Below are positions 55,530 through 64,000 of a stretch of 64,000 nt of DNA, one piece after another. The DNA is taken from positions 3,797,001 to 3,861,000 of the forward strand of contig CP079108.1 of assembly GCA_019285715.1 (NCBI GenBank). The letters are read 5' to 3'. How positions within the stretch are numbered: position 1 is the first letter of the stretch; each line of letters starts with the position of its first letter. The stretch comes from Sphingosinicellaceae bacterium. GTDB lineage: Bacteria > Pseudomonadota > Alphaproteobacteria > Sphingomonadales > Sphingomonadaceae. Position numbers and translations under genes: made by a program. A model generated the notes under the pieces. The model was not told the origin of the DNA. It searched no databases and saw nothing but the letters and a program-made list of their open reading frames with translations.

Positions 55530-57055
55530 GCCAACCCCGGCAGGTCGAGCCCCACCGCCTCGATAAGCGCGCCGTCGCGAACGATCGCGTTGGCCGCCTC
55601 CAGGTCGGGATGGAAATGCCGGTCGTCCTCCAGGGTGGGGACCACACGTCGCAGCCGCGCCCGCGCCGCCTGCAGTGCAACGCTCGAGGCAAGCGGCGCG
55701 TGAAAGTCGCAACCCTGCACCGCCGCGAGCAGCTCGATGCCGATCACCGCTGTCGCATTCTCGGCCATTTCCAGTAGCCGACGGGCACCGTGCGCGGCCA
55801 TCGAGACATGGTCTTCCTGGTTCGCGGAAGTCGGAATCGAATCGACGCTGGCGGGGGTGGCGCGTTGCTTGTTCTCGGACACCAGCGCCGCCGCCGTCAC
55901 TTGCGGGATCATGAAACCCGAGTTGAGGCCCGGCTTCGGCGTCAGGAAAGCCGGCAGGCCCGACTGCGCGGGATCGACCAGCATCGCGACGCGCCGCTCG
56001 GCGATCGAGCCGATCTCGCAGATCGCGAGTGCGATCATGTCGGCCGCGAACGCAACCGGCTCCGCATGGAAGTTGCCGCCCGACAGCGCCTCGTCCGCCT
56101 CCGGGAAGATCAGCGGATTGTCAGAAACGCAGTTGGCCTCGATCTCCAGCGTCGCCGCCGCCTGCCGGAGCAGGTCGATCACGGCGCCCATGACTTGCGG
56201 CTGGCAGCGCAGGCAATAAGGATCCTGCACGCGGATATCGTCGACCAGGTGGCTGGCCCGGATTGCCGAGCCGGCCATCAACCGGCGCAGCGCATCGGCG
56301 GTCTCGATCTGGCCGCGGTGGCGGCGCAGCGCGTGGATGCGGGGATCGAACGGCGTGTCGGAACCCTTCGCGGCCTCGGTCGACAGTGCACCAGTGATCA
56401 GCGCCGACTGGAACAGCCGTTCGGCCTCGAACAGTCCGGCAAGCGCATTGGCGCAAGAGAACTGCGTCCCATTGAGCAGGGCCAACCCCTCCTTCGGTCC
56501 CAGCTCGAGCGTCGACAAGCCGGCGTCGCGCAGTGCCTCGGTGGCCGGCAAGCGCCGGTCGCCGACGAAGATATCGCCGACACCGATCATCGTCGCGGCC
56601 ATGTGCGCGAGCGGTGCGAGATCACCACTGGCACCCACCGACCCTTTCGCCGGGACAACGGGTGTCAGCCCCTTTGCGAGCATGGCTTCGAGGAGAGCGA
56701 CGATCTCAGGCCTGACACCCGATGCACCCTGCGCGAGGCTGGCGAGCTTGAGCGCCATCATCAGCCGGATGACCGGGATGGGTGCCGGTGCGCCCGTCCC
56801 GGCAGCATGGCTCAGCACGATGTTACGCTGCAGTCTGGCGAGATCCGCGTCGCCGATGCGGACGCTGGCCAGTTTCCCGAAGCCAGTGTTGATGCCGTAC
56901 ACCGGCTCGCCCCTTGCGAGGATCCGCGCCACCGCTGCGGCGCTGGCAATGATCGCGGGCAACGCGGCGGGGTCGAGCCTCGGCGTCGCGCCACGATAGA
57001 CCGCGCGCCACTCGGCCAGGCTCGCGGCGCCGGCGGTGATGATGATCTCGGTCAC
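55526..57055 (-). CDS. hutH: Histidine ammonia-lyase
   Basis: 509-residue enzyme that deaminates L-histidine to urocanate. The MIO cofactor triad Ala142-Ser143-Gly144 lies in [19 protein letters not shown], at the same numbering as the Pseudomonas enzyme. [21 protein letters not shown] and [15 protein letters not shown] are further family segments. The GTG start overlaps the hutI stop. Committed first step of the pathway encoded here. Confidence 0.97.
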   Translation of the reverse strand: MTEIIITAGAASLAEWRAVYRGATPRLDPAALPAIIASAAAVARILARGEPVYGINTGFGKLASVRIGDADLARLQRNIVLSHAAGTGAPAPIPVIRLMMALKLASLAQGASGVRPEIVALLEAMLAKGLTPVVPAKGSVGASGDLAPLAHMAATMIGVGDIFVGDRRLPATEALRDAGLSTLELGPKEGLALLNGTQFSCANALAGLFEAERLFQSALITGALSTEAAKGSDTPFDPRIHALRRHRGQIETADALRRLMAGSAIRASHLVDDIRVQDPYCLRCQPQVMGAVIDLLRQAAATLEIEANCVSDNPLIFPEADEALSGGNFHAEPVAFAADMIALAICEIGSIAERRVAMLVDPAQSGLPAFLTPKPGLNSGFMIPQVTAAALVSENKQRATPASVDSIPTSANQEDHVSMAAHGARRLLEMAENATAVIGIELLAAVQGCDFHAPLASSVALQAARARLRRVVPTLEDDRHFHPDLEAANAIVRDGALIEAVGLDLPGLA

Positions 57056-58263
57056 TGTCCACTCCAGACGCGGGCATGAAGCGGATTGAATCCCATGCGG
57101 TAGACGAGTTCGGCGGGCCGTTCGATGTCCCACACCGCGAGGTCGCAAGCCTTGCCGGCTTCGAGTGTGCCAATCCGATCCTGCAAGCCGAGCGCGCGAG
57201 CGGCGTTGCGGGTGACCGCGGCGAGACACTCGTCGACGGTCAGACGGAACAGGGTCGCGCCCATGTTCAGCGCTAGCAGCAGCGAGGTGAGCGGCGAGGT
57301 CCCGGGGTTGCAGTCGGTCGCCAGCGCGATCGGCACGCCCGCCGCACGCAACGCCGCAATCGGGGGCAGCCGGGACTCGCGCATGAAATAATAGGCCCCG
57401 GGCAGCAAGGTCGCGGCGGTGCCCGCGGCGGCCATTGCCGCGACCCCCGCATCGTCGAGATGCTCGAGATGGTCGGCGGACAGCGCCCTGGCCTCGGCGG
57501 CCAAGGCCGCACCATGAAGGTTGGAGAGTTGCTCCGCATGGAGCTTCACCGGAAGCCCCGCCGCCCTTGCCGCGTCGAACACCCGCCGGGTCTGCGCCGG
57601 CGTGAAGCCGATCCCCTCGCAAAAAGCGTCGACCGCGTCGCCGAGCCCGGCCTCGGCGACTGCGGGCAGCATCGTGTTGCAGACATGGTCGATATAGGCG
57701 TCGGCATCGCCGGCAAATTCAGGCGGCAACGCATGTGCGCCGAGGAAGGTCGTGACGATCCGCACGGGCCGTTCCTCGCCCAACCGCCGCGCCGCGCGCA
57801 GCATCTTGATCTCGTCGTCGCGAGTCAGGCCGTAGCCGGACTTCACCTCGACGGTCGTCACGCCCTCGGCGATCAGGGCGTCGAGCCGGGGCAGCGCGCT
57901 CGCCACCAGGTCGGCTTCAGTTGCGCTCCGCGTCGCCGTCATCGTCGAGATGATGCCGCCACCCGCGCGGGCGATCTCCTCATAGGAGGCGCCCTGGAGC
58001 CGCAATTCGAATTCGTGCGCGCGGTTACCCGCGTGGACCAGATGTGTGTGGCAGTCGATCAGGCCGGGCGTAATCCAGCGCCCTTCGCAGTTCACTGTCG
58101 TATCAGGTTCCAGAACCGGCGCATCGGCGACTGGGCCCGCATACAGGATTCGACCGTCGACGGCTGCGACCGTCCCGTTCTTGATCAGGCCGAGGCCATC
58201 GCCGGCCATCGTTGCCAAGCTAGCATTGGTCCACTGGGTATCGCAGCGCATAACAATGTCCAT
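57052..58263 (-). CDS. hutI: Imidazolonepropionase
   Basis: 403-residue amidohydrolase that opens imidazolonepropionate to formiminoglutamate. Metal site [11 protein letters not shown], then [29 protein letters not shown] and [10 protein letters not shown] are typical. First gene of the hut operon on this strand. Upstream on its strand, TTGTCA and TAGGTT at 16-bp spacing frame the hut operator, giving a plausible repressed promoter. It diverges from hutF. Confidence 0.96.
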   Translation of the reverse strand: MDIVMRCDTQWTNASLATMAGDGLGLIKNGTVAAVDGRILYAGPVADAPVLEPDTTVNCEGRWITPGLIDCHTHLVHAGNRAHEFELRLQGASYEEIARAGGGIISTMTATRSATEADLVASALPRLDALIAEGVTTVEVKSGYGLTRDDEIKMLRAARRLGEERPVRIVTTFLGAHALPPEFAGDADAYIDHVCNTMLPAVAEAGLGDAVDAFCEGIGFTPAQTRRVFDAARAAGLPVKLHAEQLSNLHGAALAAEARALSADHLEHLDDAGVAAMAAAGTAATLLPGAYYFMRESRLPPIAALRAAGVPIALATDCNPGTSPLTSLLLALNMGATLFRLTVDECLAAVTRNAARALGLQDRIGTLEAGKACDLAVWDIERPAELVYRMGFNPLHARVWSGQ

Positions 58264-58294
58264 CGGGTTCGCTAACTTGGCAGCACCGCAACCT

Positions 58295-58308
58295 AATGTA
58301 TAGACATA
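58295..58308. promoter_or_regulatory. HutC-type operator between hutI and hutF
   Basis: AATGTATAGACATA matches 12 of 14 positions of the shared palindrome. It lies 31 nt from the hutI start and 27 nt from hutF, inside the likely spacer of the hutI promoter, where a repressor would block both directions. This placement between known hut genes anchors the motif to HutC. Confidence 0.78.
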
Positions 58309-58335
58309 ACTGACAATTTTCTAGGAAGCATTTCG

Positions 58336-59706
58336 ATGGCGCATGCCGATGCCCGCCTCCACGCCCGCTCGATACTCTTGCCAGCCGGCTGGCGCGAGGA
58401 TGTTCGCCTGACGGTGTCGGGCGGTATTGTCACCGCGATCGAGACTGGCATTGCCCCTGGGCCCCGCGACGAGTTGCACGGGGCCATCCTGCCGGGGATG
58501 GGCAATCTCCACAGCCACGCATTCCAACGGGGAATGGCCGGTCTCACCGAAGCCCGCGGCGTCTCCACAGACAACTTCTGGACCTGGCGAGAGACGATGT
58601 TCCGGTTTGTCAATCGTATCGGCCCGGACGAGTTGATGGCGGTCGCGGCGTTGGCCTATGCCGAAATGCTGGAGAGCGGCTTCACGCGCGTCGGCGAATT
58701 CCACTACCTCCACCACGACACCAGCGGCGTGCCCTTCGCCGATCCGGCCGAAATGAGCCGGGCAATCGTCGCGGCGGCGGCGGAAACCGGCATCGGCCTG
58801 ACGCTGCTGCCGGTCTACTATGCCCATGCCGGCTTCGGAGGTACGCCCCTCACTACGGGCCAGCGCCGCTTCGGCAGCGACCTGGACAGCTTCACCCGGC
58901 TGCTCGAAGCGGCGCGCGCCGCCGCCGCTGCGCTGCCAGACGCGGTCGTCGGCATCGCGCCTCACAGCCTGCGCGCCGTCACTGCAGACGAGCTCGATGC
59001 ATTGATGCCGCTTGCCGCCGACGGACCGATCCACCTCCACGTCGCCGAGCAGACGCAGGAGGTCGAGGATTGTGTGCGCTGGTCCGGGGCGCGACCGGTC
59101 GAATGGTTGCTGGATCACGCACCGATCGATGCGCGCTGGTGCCTGGTCCACGCGACGCACATGACGGACGCCGAAACGGTCGGGCTCGCGGCAAGCGGGG
59201 CGGTAGCCGGACTTTGCCCGATCACCGAGGCGAACCTGGGCGACGGCATATTCCCGGCAAAGGCCTTCCTCAGTGCCGGCGGGCGCATTGGCATCGGCTC
59301 CGATTCCAACGTCAGGGTGGATCTTTCGGAAGAGCTTCGGCTGCTTGAGTACGGCCAACGGCTGTCGCTGCGGGGGCGCAACATCCTGTCGAAACCCGAT
59401 GAGCTATCGACCGGCGAGAATCTGTTTCGCCAGGCTTTGGAGGGGGGCGGCCGCGCGCTGGGAATCGAGAACCCCTCGATCAGCGTCGGACAGCCGGCAG
59501 ACTTTGTCAGCCTCGATGTCGATGGCCCTGCTTTCCAGGCGCGAGGATCGGACAAACTGCTCGATAGCTGGATCTTCGCTGCCGGCGATCGCGGCGTCGA
59601 CTGCGTATGGCGGCGGGGCTGCAAGATGGTCCAGGGGGGACGGCATGTCGCCCGCGGCTCGATCGTCCGGCGCTATGCCACAGCACTGGCAAAATTACTG
59701 GCGTGA
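58336..59706 (+). CDS. hutF: Formimidoylglutamate deiminase
   Basis: 456-residue amidohydrolase that converts formiminoglutamate to formylglutamate and ammonia. Motifs: GNLHSHAFQRGMAGLTE (metal His), FHYLHHDTSG, GIAPHSLRAV, LHVAEQTQEVEDC, HATHMTD and GIGSDSNVRVDLSEELRLLEYGQRL. With HutG this is the five-step, hutF branch of histidine breakdown. AGGAA precedes the ATG by 8 nt. Divergent from the rest of the hut genes, ending at a strong hairpin. Confidence 0.96.
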   Translation: MAHADARLHARSILLPAGWREDVRLTVSGGIVTAIETGIAPGPRDELHGAILPGMGNLHSHAFQRGMAGLTEARGVSTDNFWTWRETMFRFVNRIGPDELMAVAALAYAEMLESGFTRVGEFHYLHHDTSGVPFADPAEMSRAIVAAAAETGIGLTLLPVYYAHAGFGGTPLTTGQRRFGSDLDSFTRLLEAARAAAAALPDAVVGIAPHSLRAVTADELDALMPLAADGPIHLHVAEQTQEVEDCVRWSGARPVEWLLDHAPIDARWCLVHATHMTDAETVGLAASGAVAGLCPITEANLGDGIFPAKAFLSAGGRIGIGSDSNVRVDLSEELRLLEYGQRLSLRGRNILSKPDELSTGENLFRQALEGGGRALGIENPSISVGQPADFVSLDVDGPAFQARGSDKLLDSWIFAAGDRGVDCVWRRGCKMVQGGRHVARGSIVRRYATALAKLLA

Positions 59707-59737
59707 CGCGCCAGTTGTGCGCAGCGATGCCGTCTGA

Positions 59738-59771
59738 GCGGGGTGGTCGCGGTCCTGGGCGACCACCCCGC
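59738..59771 (+). terminator. Hairpin after hutF
   Basis: Thirteen-base perfect arms GCGGGGTGGTCGC and GCGACCACCCCGC around an 8-nt loop, 31 nt past the hutF stop and facing the tRNA gene. No U tract follows, but the stem is strong enough to end transcription from either side. Confidence 0.65.
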
Positions 59772-59802
59772 GGACTCAGCGTGCGGCGCTAGCGGGTATC
59801 CG

Positions 59803-59893
59803 TGGCGGAGCGGGTGGGATTCGAACCCACGAAGGGCTTTTGACCCTTACACACTTTCCAGGCGTGCGCCTTCGACCACTCGGCCACCGCTCC
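59803..59893 (-). tRNA. tRNA-Ser (anticodon GGA), CCA encoded
   Basis: 91-nt class II tRNA on the minus strand. Acceptor 5' GGAGCGG pairs with CCGCTCC, followed by discriminator G and an encoded CCA. The anticodon loop reads CTGGAAA with anticodon GGA; the T-arm is GTGGGTTCGAATCCCAC. A long variable arm (about TAAGGGTCAAAAGCCCTT) marks it as a serine tRNA. Confidence 0.97.
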
Positions 59894-59946
59894 GTTCGGC
59901 GGCGGGGGTTAGCACGGGGTTTCCAATACCGCCAGCACGACGAAAA

Positions 59947-59973
59947 CGCCCGGCGGTCAGGGACCACCGGGCG
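59947..59973 (-). terminator. Intrinsic terminator of the flagellin gene
   Basis: On the minus strand CGCCCGGTGGTC and GACCGCCGGGCG form a 12-bp stem (one T-G pair) with a 3-nt loop, followed by TTTT. It lies 18 nt past the flagellin stop. Confidence 0.85.
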
Positions 59974-59991
59974 CGTCTTCGTCGCTTCGAT

Positions 59992-62184
59992 TTAGCGGAG
60001 CAGCTGCAGGACCTGCTGCTGGTTCTGGTTGGCCTGCGCCAGCATCGCCTGCGCGGTCTGGCTGAGGACCTGGGCCTTGGCTAGGTTGGTCGTTTCTGCC
60101 GCGAAGTCGGCGTCCTGGATCCGGCTGCGACTGGCGGTCAGGTTGGTGACGTTCGAGGTGATGTTGTTGACGCTCGCCTCGAGCCGGTTCTGCACCGCAC
60201 CGAGGTTGGCGCGGTCGATGTTGACGGATTGCAGCGCCTCGTCGATCGCTGCCAGTCCGGCGCTGGCACCCTCGATCGTGGTGACATCGACGTCGCGGAT
60301 CTTCAGGCCGCCGTCGTCGGAGCCGTACTTGTTCTCCTCGAAGCCAAGCTTGGTGAAGTTCGACGCCGTCGAGTAGCTGAGCGTCCCCGCCCCCAGCTCG
60401 ATGCCGCGCGAGGCGGTCAGCGAGACGGTGGCATAGGCAGTCTGCACGGTGTCGGCCGAATAGTCGGTCGGATCGGTCAGGCCGGTGACGGTGTAGGCGG
60501 TGCCGGTGCCGCGAACGGTGACGCTGCCGAGGCCGAAGTTGGCCGCGCTCGCCGCCTCGTCGCTGTCATAGCTGACCGCGATGTTGCGCCCGTCGGCGGC
60601 GGTGAGCGACAAGCCGCCCTTGCCGCTGTCGGTGGCGACGACGCCGGTCAGCCCGCTGTACTTGTTGATCTCACGAGCGACGTTCTCGCGTGTCGCCTGC
60701 GCCGTGTCGGTGGCATCGAGGGTGATGTCGATGCCGACGCCGTTGATCATCAGCGTCGCCGTCGCGGTGGTGCCGATCACCGTCGTCGGGGCGGCACCGT
60801 CGAGCGTCAGGGCGTTGGCCTTGGCAGTAACTCCTGTGGCCGCAGTAGAGGAGTTGATCGCGGCGGAGATCGCGATGGCGCTGCCGCCCTTCAGGCTCGA
60901 GAGTGCGAGGTTGTCCGAATAGGTGTCGTCCGCAGCGGTGGCGGCGCGGATGTTGATGCCGTTGATCTTGAGGTCGCCCGAATTGAGCGTCGAGGCACCT
61001 GCGGCATTCGTCGCGACGGCACGGGAGTCGGTGGTGACCGCCGAGACGCCGCGGGCGTAGGTGCCGATCTGCAGGCCGGAGCGGCTGACCTTGCCGGCGC
61101 TGGTCGAACTGATCTCGACCGGGTTGCCGTTGTTCGACACCAGGCTGTAGGTGCCCGACTGGGCACCCGCCTTGAGACCGGTAGCGGCGGCGGTGAGCGT
61201 CGTCATGCTGACGATGACGTTGCGGCCATCGGCGGCTTCTAGGCGGAGGCCGGCATTGTCGTCACCGGTGTCGACCACGACGACGCCGGTCTGGCCCGAG
61301 ATGGCGTTGATCGCGTCCTTGACCAGCACGCGGTTGGCGGCGGCGTTGGTCGTGGTGGCGATGGCAACGGTGGTCTTGCCGTTGATGGTGACGGTGCCGG
61401 TCAGGGCCGCTGCGGTCATCGCCGAGCCGGTCATGATGGTCTTGCCGACCACTGCGGAGACGCCGCTCTCGACGGCCGAGCGGTTGATCGCGGCAACTTT
61501 GGCGACGGCGGAGGCGACCTTTTCACCCGAACTGATGCTGTCGTCGTCGGCCGACGACGGCCCAATGTTGACGCCGTTGATGATCAGGTCGCTGGCGATC
61601 AGGGCCTGGTTGGCGGTCAGGTTGGTGACCGTGCCTTCGAACGCGCCGGTTGCCGACAGCGCGGCGGTGGCGCCGGTGCCGAGGTCGTTGGCGCGGGCCG
61701 AGCCGATGCCGAAGGTGATCGTCTCGCCGGCGCGGCTGCCGGTCTGAAGCAGCAGGTTCTTGGCCGAGCCGTCGAGCAGCTTGATGCCGTTGAAGTTGGT
61801 GCGGGTGGCGACGCTGTCGATTTCGGAGCGCAGCTGCACGACTTCGGCCTGCAAAGCTGCCCGATCGTCGCCGGTGATCGTGCCGTTGGCGCCCTGGACG
61901 GCGAGTTCACGCATCCGCTGAAGCATGTTGGTGACTTCGCCCATCGCGCTTTCCGCAGTCTGCGCGAGGCTGATGCCGTCGTTGGCGTTGCGCATCGCGA
62001 CGCCGAGGCCGCGCACGTCCGACGTCATCCGGGTGGCGATGGCGAGGCCGGCGGCGTCGTCCTTGGCCGAGTTGATGCGGCTGCCGGTCGACAGGCGCTC
62101 CATCGCGGCGCTCAGGTTGGTCTGCGCCATGCGCTGGCCGGTCTGGGCGGTCAGTGCCGACAGGTTGGTGTTGATGACGGTCAT
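59992..62184 (-). CDS. Flagellin with enlarged central domain
   Basis: 730-residue filament protein. Conserved D0/D1 ends: [49 protein letters not shown] at the start, and [42 protein letters not shown] at the end. The central part is large and internally repeated: IINGVNI...AAINRSA...TGVVVVDTG...[14 protein letters not shown] recurs as KINGINI...AAINSST...TGVVATDSG...[21 protein letters not shown] precedes the start. It stands alone, with no other flagellar genes in the window; a terminator follows. Confidence 0.95.
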   Translation of the reverse strand: MTVINTNLSALTAQTGQRMAQTNLSAAMERLSTGSRINSAKDDAAGLAIATRMTSDVRGLGVAMRNANDGISLAQTAESAMGEVTNMLQRMRELAVQGANGTITGDDRAALQAEVVQLRSEIDSVATRTNFNGIKLLDGSAKNLLLQTGSRAGETITFGIGSARANDLGTGATAALSATGAFEGTVTNLTANQALIASDLIINGVNIGPSSADDDSISSGEKVASAVAKVAAINRSAVESGVSAVVGKTIMTGSAMTAAALTGTVTINGKTTVAIATTTNAAANRVLVKDAINAISGQTGVVVVDTGDDNAGLRLEAADGRNVIVSMTTLTAAATGLKAGAQSGTYSLVSNNGNPVEISSTSAGKVSRSGLQIGTYARGVSAVTTDSRAVATNAAGASTLNSGDLKINGINIRAATAADDTYSDNLALSSLKGGSAIAISAAINSSTAATGVTAKANALTLDGAAPTTVIGTTATATLMINGVGIDITLDATDTAQATRENVAREINKYSGLTGVVATDSGKGGLSLTAADGRNIAVSYDSDEAASAANFGLGSVTVRGTGTAYTVTGLTDPTDYSADTVQTAYATVSLTASRGIELGAGTLSYSTASNFTKLGFEENKYGSDDGGLKIRDVDVTTIEGASAGLAAIDEALQSVNIDRANLGAVQNRLEASVNNITSNVTNLTASRSRIQDADFAAETTNLAKAQVLSQTAQAMLAQANQNQQQVLQLLR

Positions 62185-62272
62185 TGGGTGTCCCTCTCCG
62201 CTGGGGTGGCAGGCCAAGGGACGGCGGGGCGCGCGGATTGCTTAATTCGGCCACTCGGCACAGTGGGGGCGG

Positions 62273-62905
62273 GTGCAAATCCCAATCCTCCACATCGACG
62301 CCCACCTGCTCGTCATCGACAAGCCCGCCGGCCTTGCGGTCCACCCCGGGCCGAGCACGCCGCGCAGTCTCGACGATCACCTGTGGAGCCTGCGCGAAGG
62401 CTTCGTCCGCAACCCCCAGCCGGCGCACCGGCTGGATCGCGACACTTCGGGCTGCCTGGTGCTCGGGCGACACCCGAAGGCATCGAAGAAGCTGACCCAG
62501 ATGTTTTCGGCCGGGCAGATCGGCAAAGTCTATTGGGCGGTGGTCGAAGGCGCGCCCGCCGAGGAAGAGGGTCGCATCGACGCGCCGCTCCGCAAGATCT
62601 CGAGCGCCGAGGCGGGCTGGCGGATGGTCGTCGACCCGACCGGCAAGACAGCGGCAACGGCATGGCGCGTGCTCGCCCGCGAAGGCTCGCGCAGCCTGAT
62701 GGAGTTCCGGCCCGAGACCGGGCGCACGCACCAGGTCCGGGTCCACGCCGCGACGCTCGGCCATCCGATCCTCGGGGACCCGGTCTATGGCGCGGGACAG
62801 GGTCCCATGCGGCTGCACGCACGCGGGCTGTTGATCCCGTACCGCGACGACGCGCCCCCGGTGGACGTCGAGGCTCCGACGCCGGAGGGGTGGCCGGTCT
62901 TCTGA
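62273..62905 (+). CDS. RluA-family pseudouridine synthase
   Basis: 210-residue RNA-modifying enzyme. The catalytic motif HRLDRDTSGCLVLGR (Asp in RLDRDT) and GRTHQVRVHAATLGHPILGDPVYG are diagnostic of RluA-type synthases. It lacks an S4 domain and is on the short side, as for RluA/TruC-like members; rRNA or tRNA target not assigned. It uses GTG at 62273 and reads divergently from the flagellin gene. Confidence 0.9.
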   Translation: MQIPILHIDAHLLVIDKPAGLAVHPGPSTPRSLDDHLWSLREGFVRNPQPAHRLDRDTSGCLVLGRHPKASKKLTQMFSAGQIGKVYWAVVEGAPAEEEGRIDAPLRKISSAEAGWRMVVDPTGKTAATAWRVLAREGSRSLMEFRPETGRTHQVRVHAATLGHPILGDPVYGAGQGPMRLHARGLLIPYRDDAPPVDVEAPTPEGWPVF

Positions 62906-62927
62906 TCCTCGAAGGGGAGGATTTAAC

Positions 62928-63830
62928 TCACCCGTACTTCTGCTCGTCCCACCACGGGAAGAAGTCAGGCATGGCGTCGGATACCTTGTCCGGGAACAGC
63001 GCCGGGCGCTTCTCGATGAACGACATCACCCCCTCCTTGGCGTCGCCCGAGCGGCCGCGGCTGTAGATCGCGCGGCTGTCGAGCTTGTGCGCGTCCATCG
63101 GTGAGGCGGCGCCGAGCATCCGCCACATCATCTGGCGGGTCATCGCGACCGAGACCGCCGCCGTGTTCGCGGCGATCTCGTCCGCCAGCGCGTAGGCGGC
63201 GTCGAGCAGTTCGTCATCCGGGACGACGTGGCTGACGAGGCCGCCGGCGAGCGCCTCGGCGGCCGGGAACACCCGCCCCGAGAAACACCATTCCAGCGCC
63301 TGCGCGATGCCGACGATACGTGGCAGGAACCACGACGAGGCCGCTTCGGGGACGATGCCCCGGCGCGCGAAGACGAAGCCGAAGCGCGCGCTCTCACTGG
63401 CGATGCGGATGTCCATCGCCAGCTGCATGGTGACGCCGATGCCGACCGCAGGGCCGTTGATCGCGCCGATGACCGGCTTCAGGCATTCGAAGATACGCAG
63501 CGTGACGCGCCCGCCGCCGTCGCGGACCGCATCGTGGGTGTAGTCGATGCTGCCGTCCTCGCGGACCGGCGAGCCTTCACGGTGGCCGTCGGTGCGCTTG
63601 TCGTAGTCGAAAGTCGCCGCGCCCTGGCTCAGGTCGGCACCCGCACAGAAGGCGCGGCCCTCGCCGGTGACGACGACGGCGCGGACGTCGTCATCGGCAT
63701 CGACCTCGTCGAAGGCGGCGATCAACTCGTGCATCATCGTCGCGGTGAAGGCGTTGAGCTTCTCCGGGCGATTGAGGGTGATCGTCGCGATGCCCTCTGT
63801 AACCTCGTAGCGGATCTGGGTGTAGGCCAT
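62928..63830 (-). CDS. Enoyl-CoA hydratase/isomerase family protein
   Basis: 300-residue crotonase-fold enzyme. NRPEKLNAFTATM, VVTGEGRAFCAGADLSQGA (oxyanion loop), KPVIGAINGPAVGIGVTMQLAMDIRIAS and FARRGIVPEAASSWFLPRIVG are typical of the family, with the Glu of the second active-site segment present. An extra stretch near residues 75-105 makes it longer than the classic 260. Probably fatty-acid or aromatic-acid beta-oxidation. It faces RluA's 3' end; a structured repeat precedes its start. Confidence 0.9.
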   Translation of the reverse strand: MAYTQIRYEVTEGIATITLNRPEKLNAFTATMMHELIAAFDEVDADDDVRAVVVTGEGRAFCAGADLSQGAATFDYDKRTDGHREGSPVREDGSIDYTHDAVRDGGGRVTLRIFECLKPVIGAINGPAVGIGVTMQLAMDIRIASESARFGFVFARRGIVPEAASSWFLPRIVGIAQALEWCFSGRVFPAAEALAGGLVSHVVPDDELLDAAYALADEIAANTAAVSVAMTRQMMWRMLGAASPMDAHKLDSRAIYSRGRSGDAKEGVMSFIEKRPALFPDKVSDAMPDFFPWWDEQKYG

Positions 63831-63843
63831 TGTGTCCTCCTTG

Positions 63844-63966
63844 CTCCCCTTCCCCCTTGAGGGGGAGGGACCGGCGGCATAGCCGCCAGGGTGAGGGGTC
63901 GGGGCTCAACCCCTCTCCCTGGTCGCGAAGACGCGACCTGTCCCTCCCCCTCAAGGGGGGAGGGGA
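63844..63966. repeat. Structured repeat element with long inverted ends
   Basis: About 123 nt. Outer arms are CTCCCCTTCCCCCTTGAGG and its near-complement ending CCTCAAGGGGGGAGGGG, with internal stems GGCGGCATAGCCGCC and GGTCGCGAAGACGCGACC. The pattern resembles the intergenic palindromic repeats common in high-GC alphaproteobacterial genomes. It lies between the enoyl-CoA hydratase gene and the next gene on the same strand. Confidence 0.8.
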
Positions 63967-63967
63967 A

Positions 63968-64000
63968 TTAAAGCGCCTCGATGATCGTGACGTTCGCGAG
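63968..64000 (-). CDS. 3' end of a gene cut by the window edge
   Basis: On the minus strand the last codons read LANVTIIEAL then TAA. The short tail resembles the end of a thiolase or related acyl-CoA enzyme, which would fit the neighbouring enoyl-CoA hydratase, but ten residues are not enough to assign it. Confidence 0.4.
   Translation of the reverse strand, partial: LANVTIIEAL

Noticed and set aside
1-64000. CRISPR array, prophage or integrated plasmid
   Set aside because: No regularly spaced repeats, phage structural genes, replication genes or integrase-tRNA junction seen; the only mobile element is the IS in cydB.

Overview
The window is high-GC, densely coded DNA from an alphaproteobacterium. 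TonB-dependent receptors, a PEP-CTERM protein, FixL/FixJ, a CtrA-type regulator and a polyproline-like G/C repeat near the right edge fit Sphingomonadales best. That placement is inferred; no rRNA gene is present to confirm it.

Region by region: (1) 1-4.9 kb holds an exported M28 peptidase, a TonB-dependent receptor and a PEP-CTERM protein. (2) 5.0-14.1 kb is a two-gene operon for a bifunctional malonyl-CoA reductase (mcr) and a trifunctional propionyl-CoA synthase (pcs). Together they give the malonyl-CoA to 3-hydroxypropionate to propionyl-CoA arm of the 3-hydroxypropionate pathway. (3) 14.3-16.6 kb has a molybdopterin oxidoreductase, a small membrane protein and a BtuF-like binding protein. 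(4) 16.6-30.4 kb is an oxygen-response island: universal stress protein, heme-PAS FixL, FixJ, a lone receiver, CydDC, cytochrome bd CydABX, an FNR-type regulator and OmpW. An FNR box sits between cydD and cydA. cydB is split by a 1.8-kb insertion sequence flanked by a GGGCA duplication. (5) 30.7-34.7 kb carries a possible truncated oxygenase-like gene, an MHS transporter, a hydrolase-OsmC fusion, a FrnE-type DsbA protein and a UBP zinc finger. (6) 34.7-36.7 kb is a gene-poor, partly AT-rich stretch around a CtrA paralogue. (7) 36.7-42.7 kb is a metal island: CopC, a CnrYXH-like anti-sigma/sensor/ECF sigma set, CopA multicopper oxidase, a frame-disrupted copB and a Met-rich PepSY membrane protein.

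(8) 42.8-59.7 kb is a large histidine-linked region. The hut genes (hutC, hutD, hutU, hutG, hutH, hutI, and divergent hutF) give the pathway His to urocanate to imidazolonepropionate to formiminoglutamate to formylglutamate to glutamate. Next to them lie a TonB receptor, an exported RidA, a Tat-exported FAD amine oxidase, an exported S9 peptidase, an ornithine-cyclodeaminase-family enzyme and a class V aminotransferase-like enzyme. The same 14-bp palindrome (consensus near TATGTCTAGACATA) occurs four times: between hutI and hutF, between the S9 peptidase and the cyclodeaminase homologue, upstream of the TonB receptor and upstream of the PepSY protein. This suggests one HutC regulon that joins histidine breakdown to an outer-membrane and periplasmic peptide/amine-processing system. 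It is the best candidate here for an undescribed system. (9) 59.8-64 kb has tRNA-Ser(GGA), a large flagellin, an RluA-family pseudouridine synthase, an enoyl-CoA hydratase, a structured repeat and the end of one more gene.

Coding is often translationally coupled by 4-nt GTGA or ATGA overlaps (pcs/mcr, hutI/hutH, hutH/hutG, hutU/hutD, cnrX/cnrH, cydD/cydC, hydrolase-OsmC/frnE).
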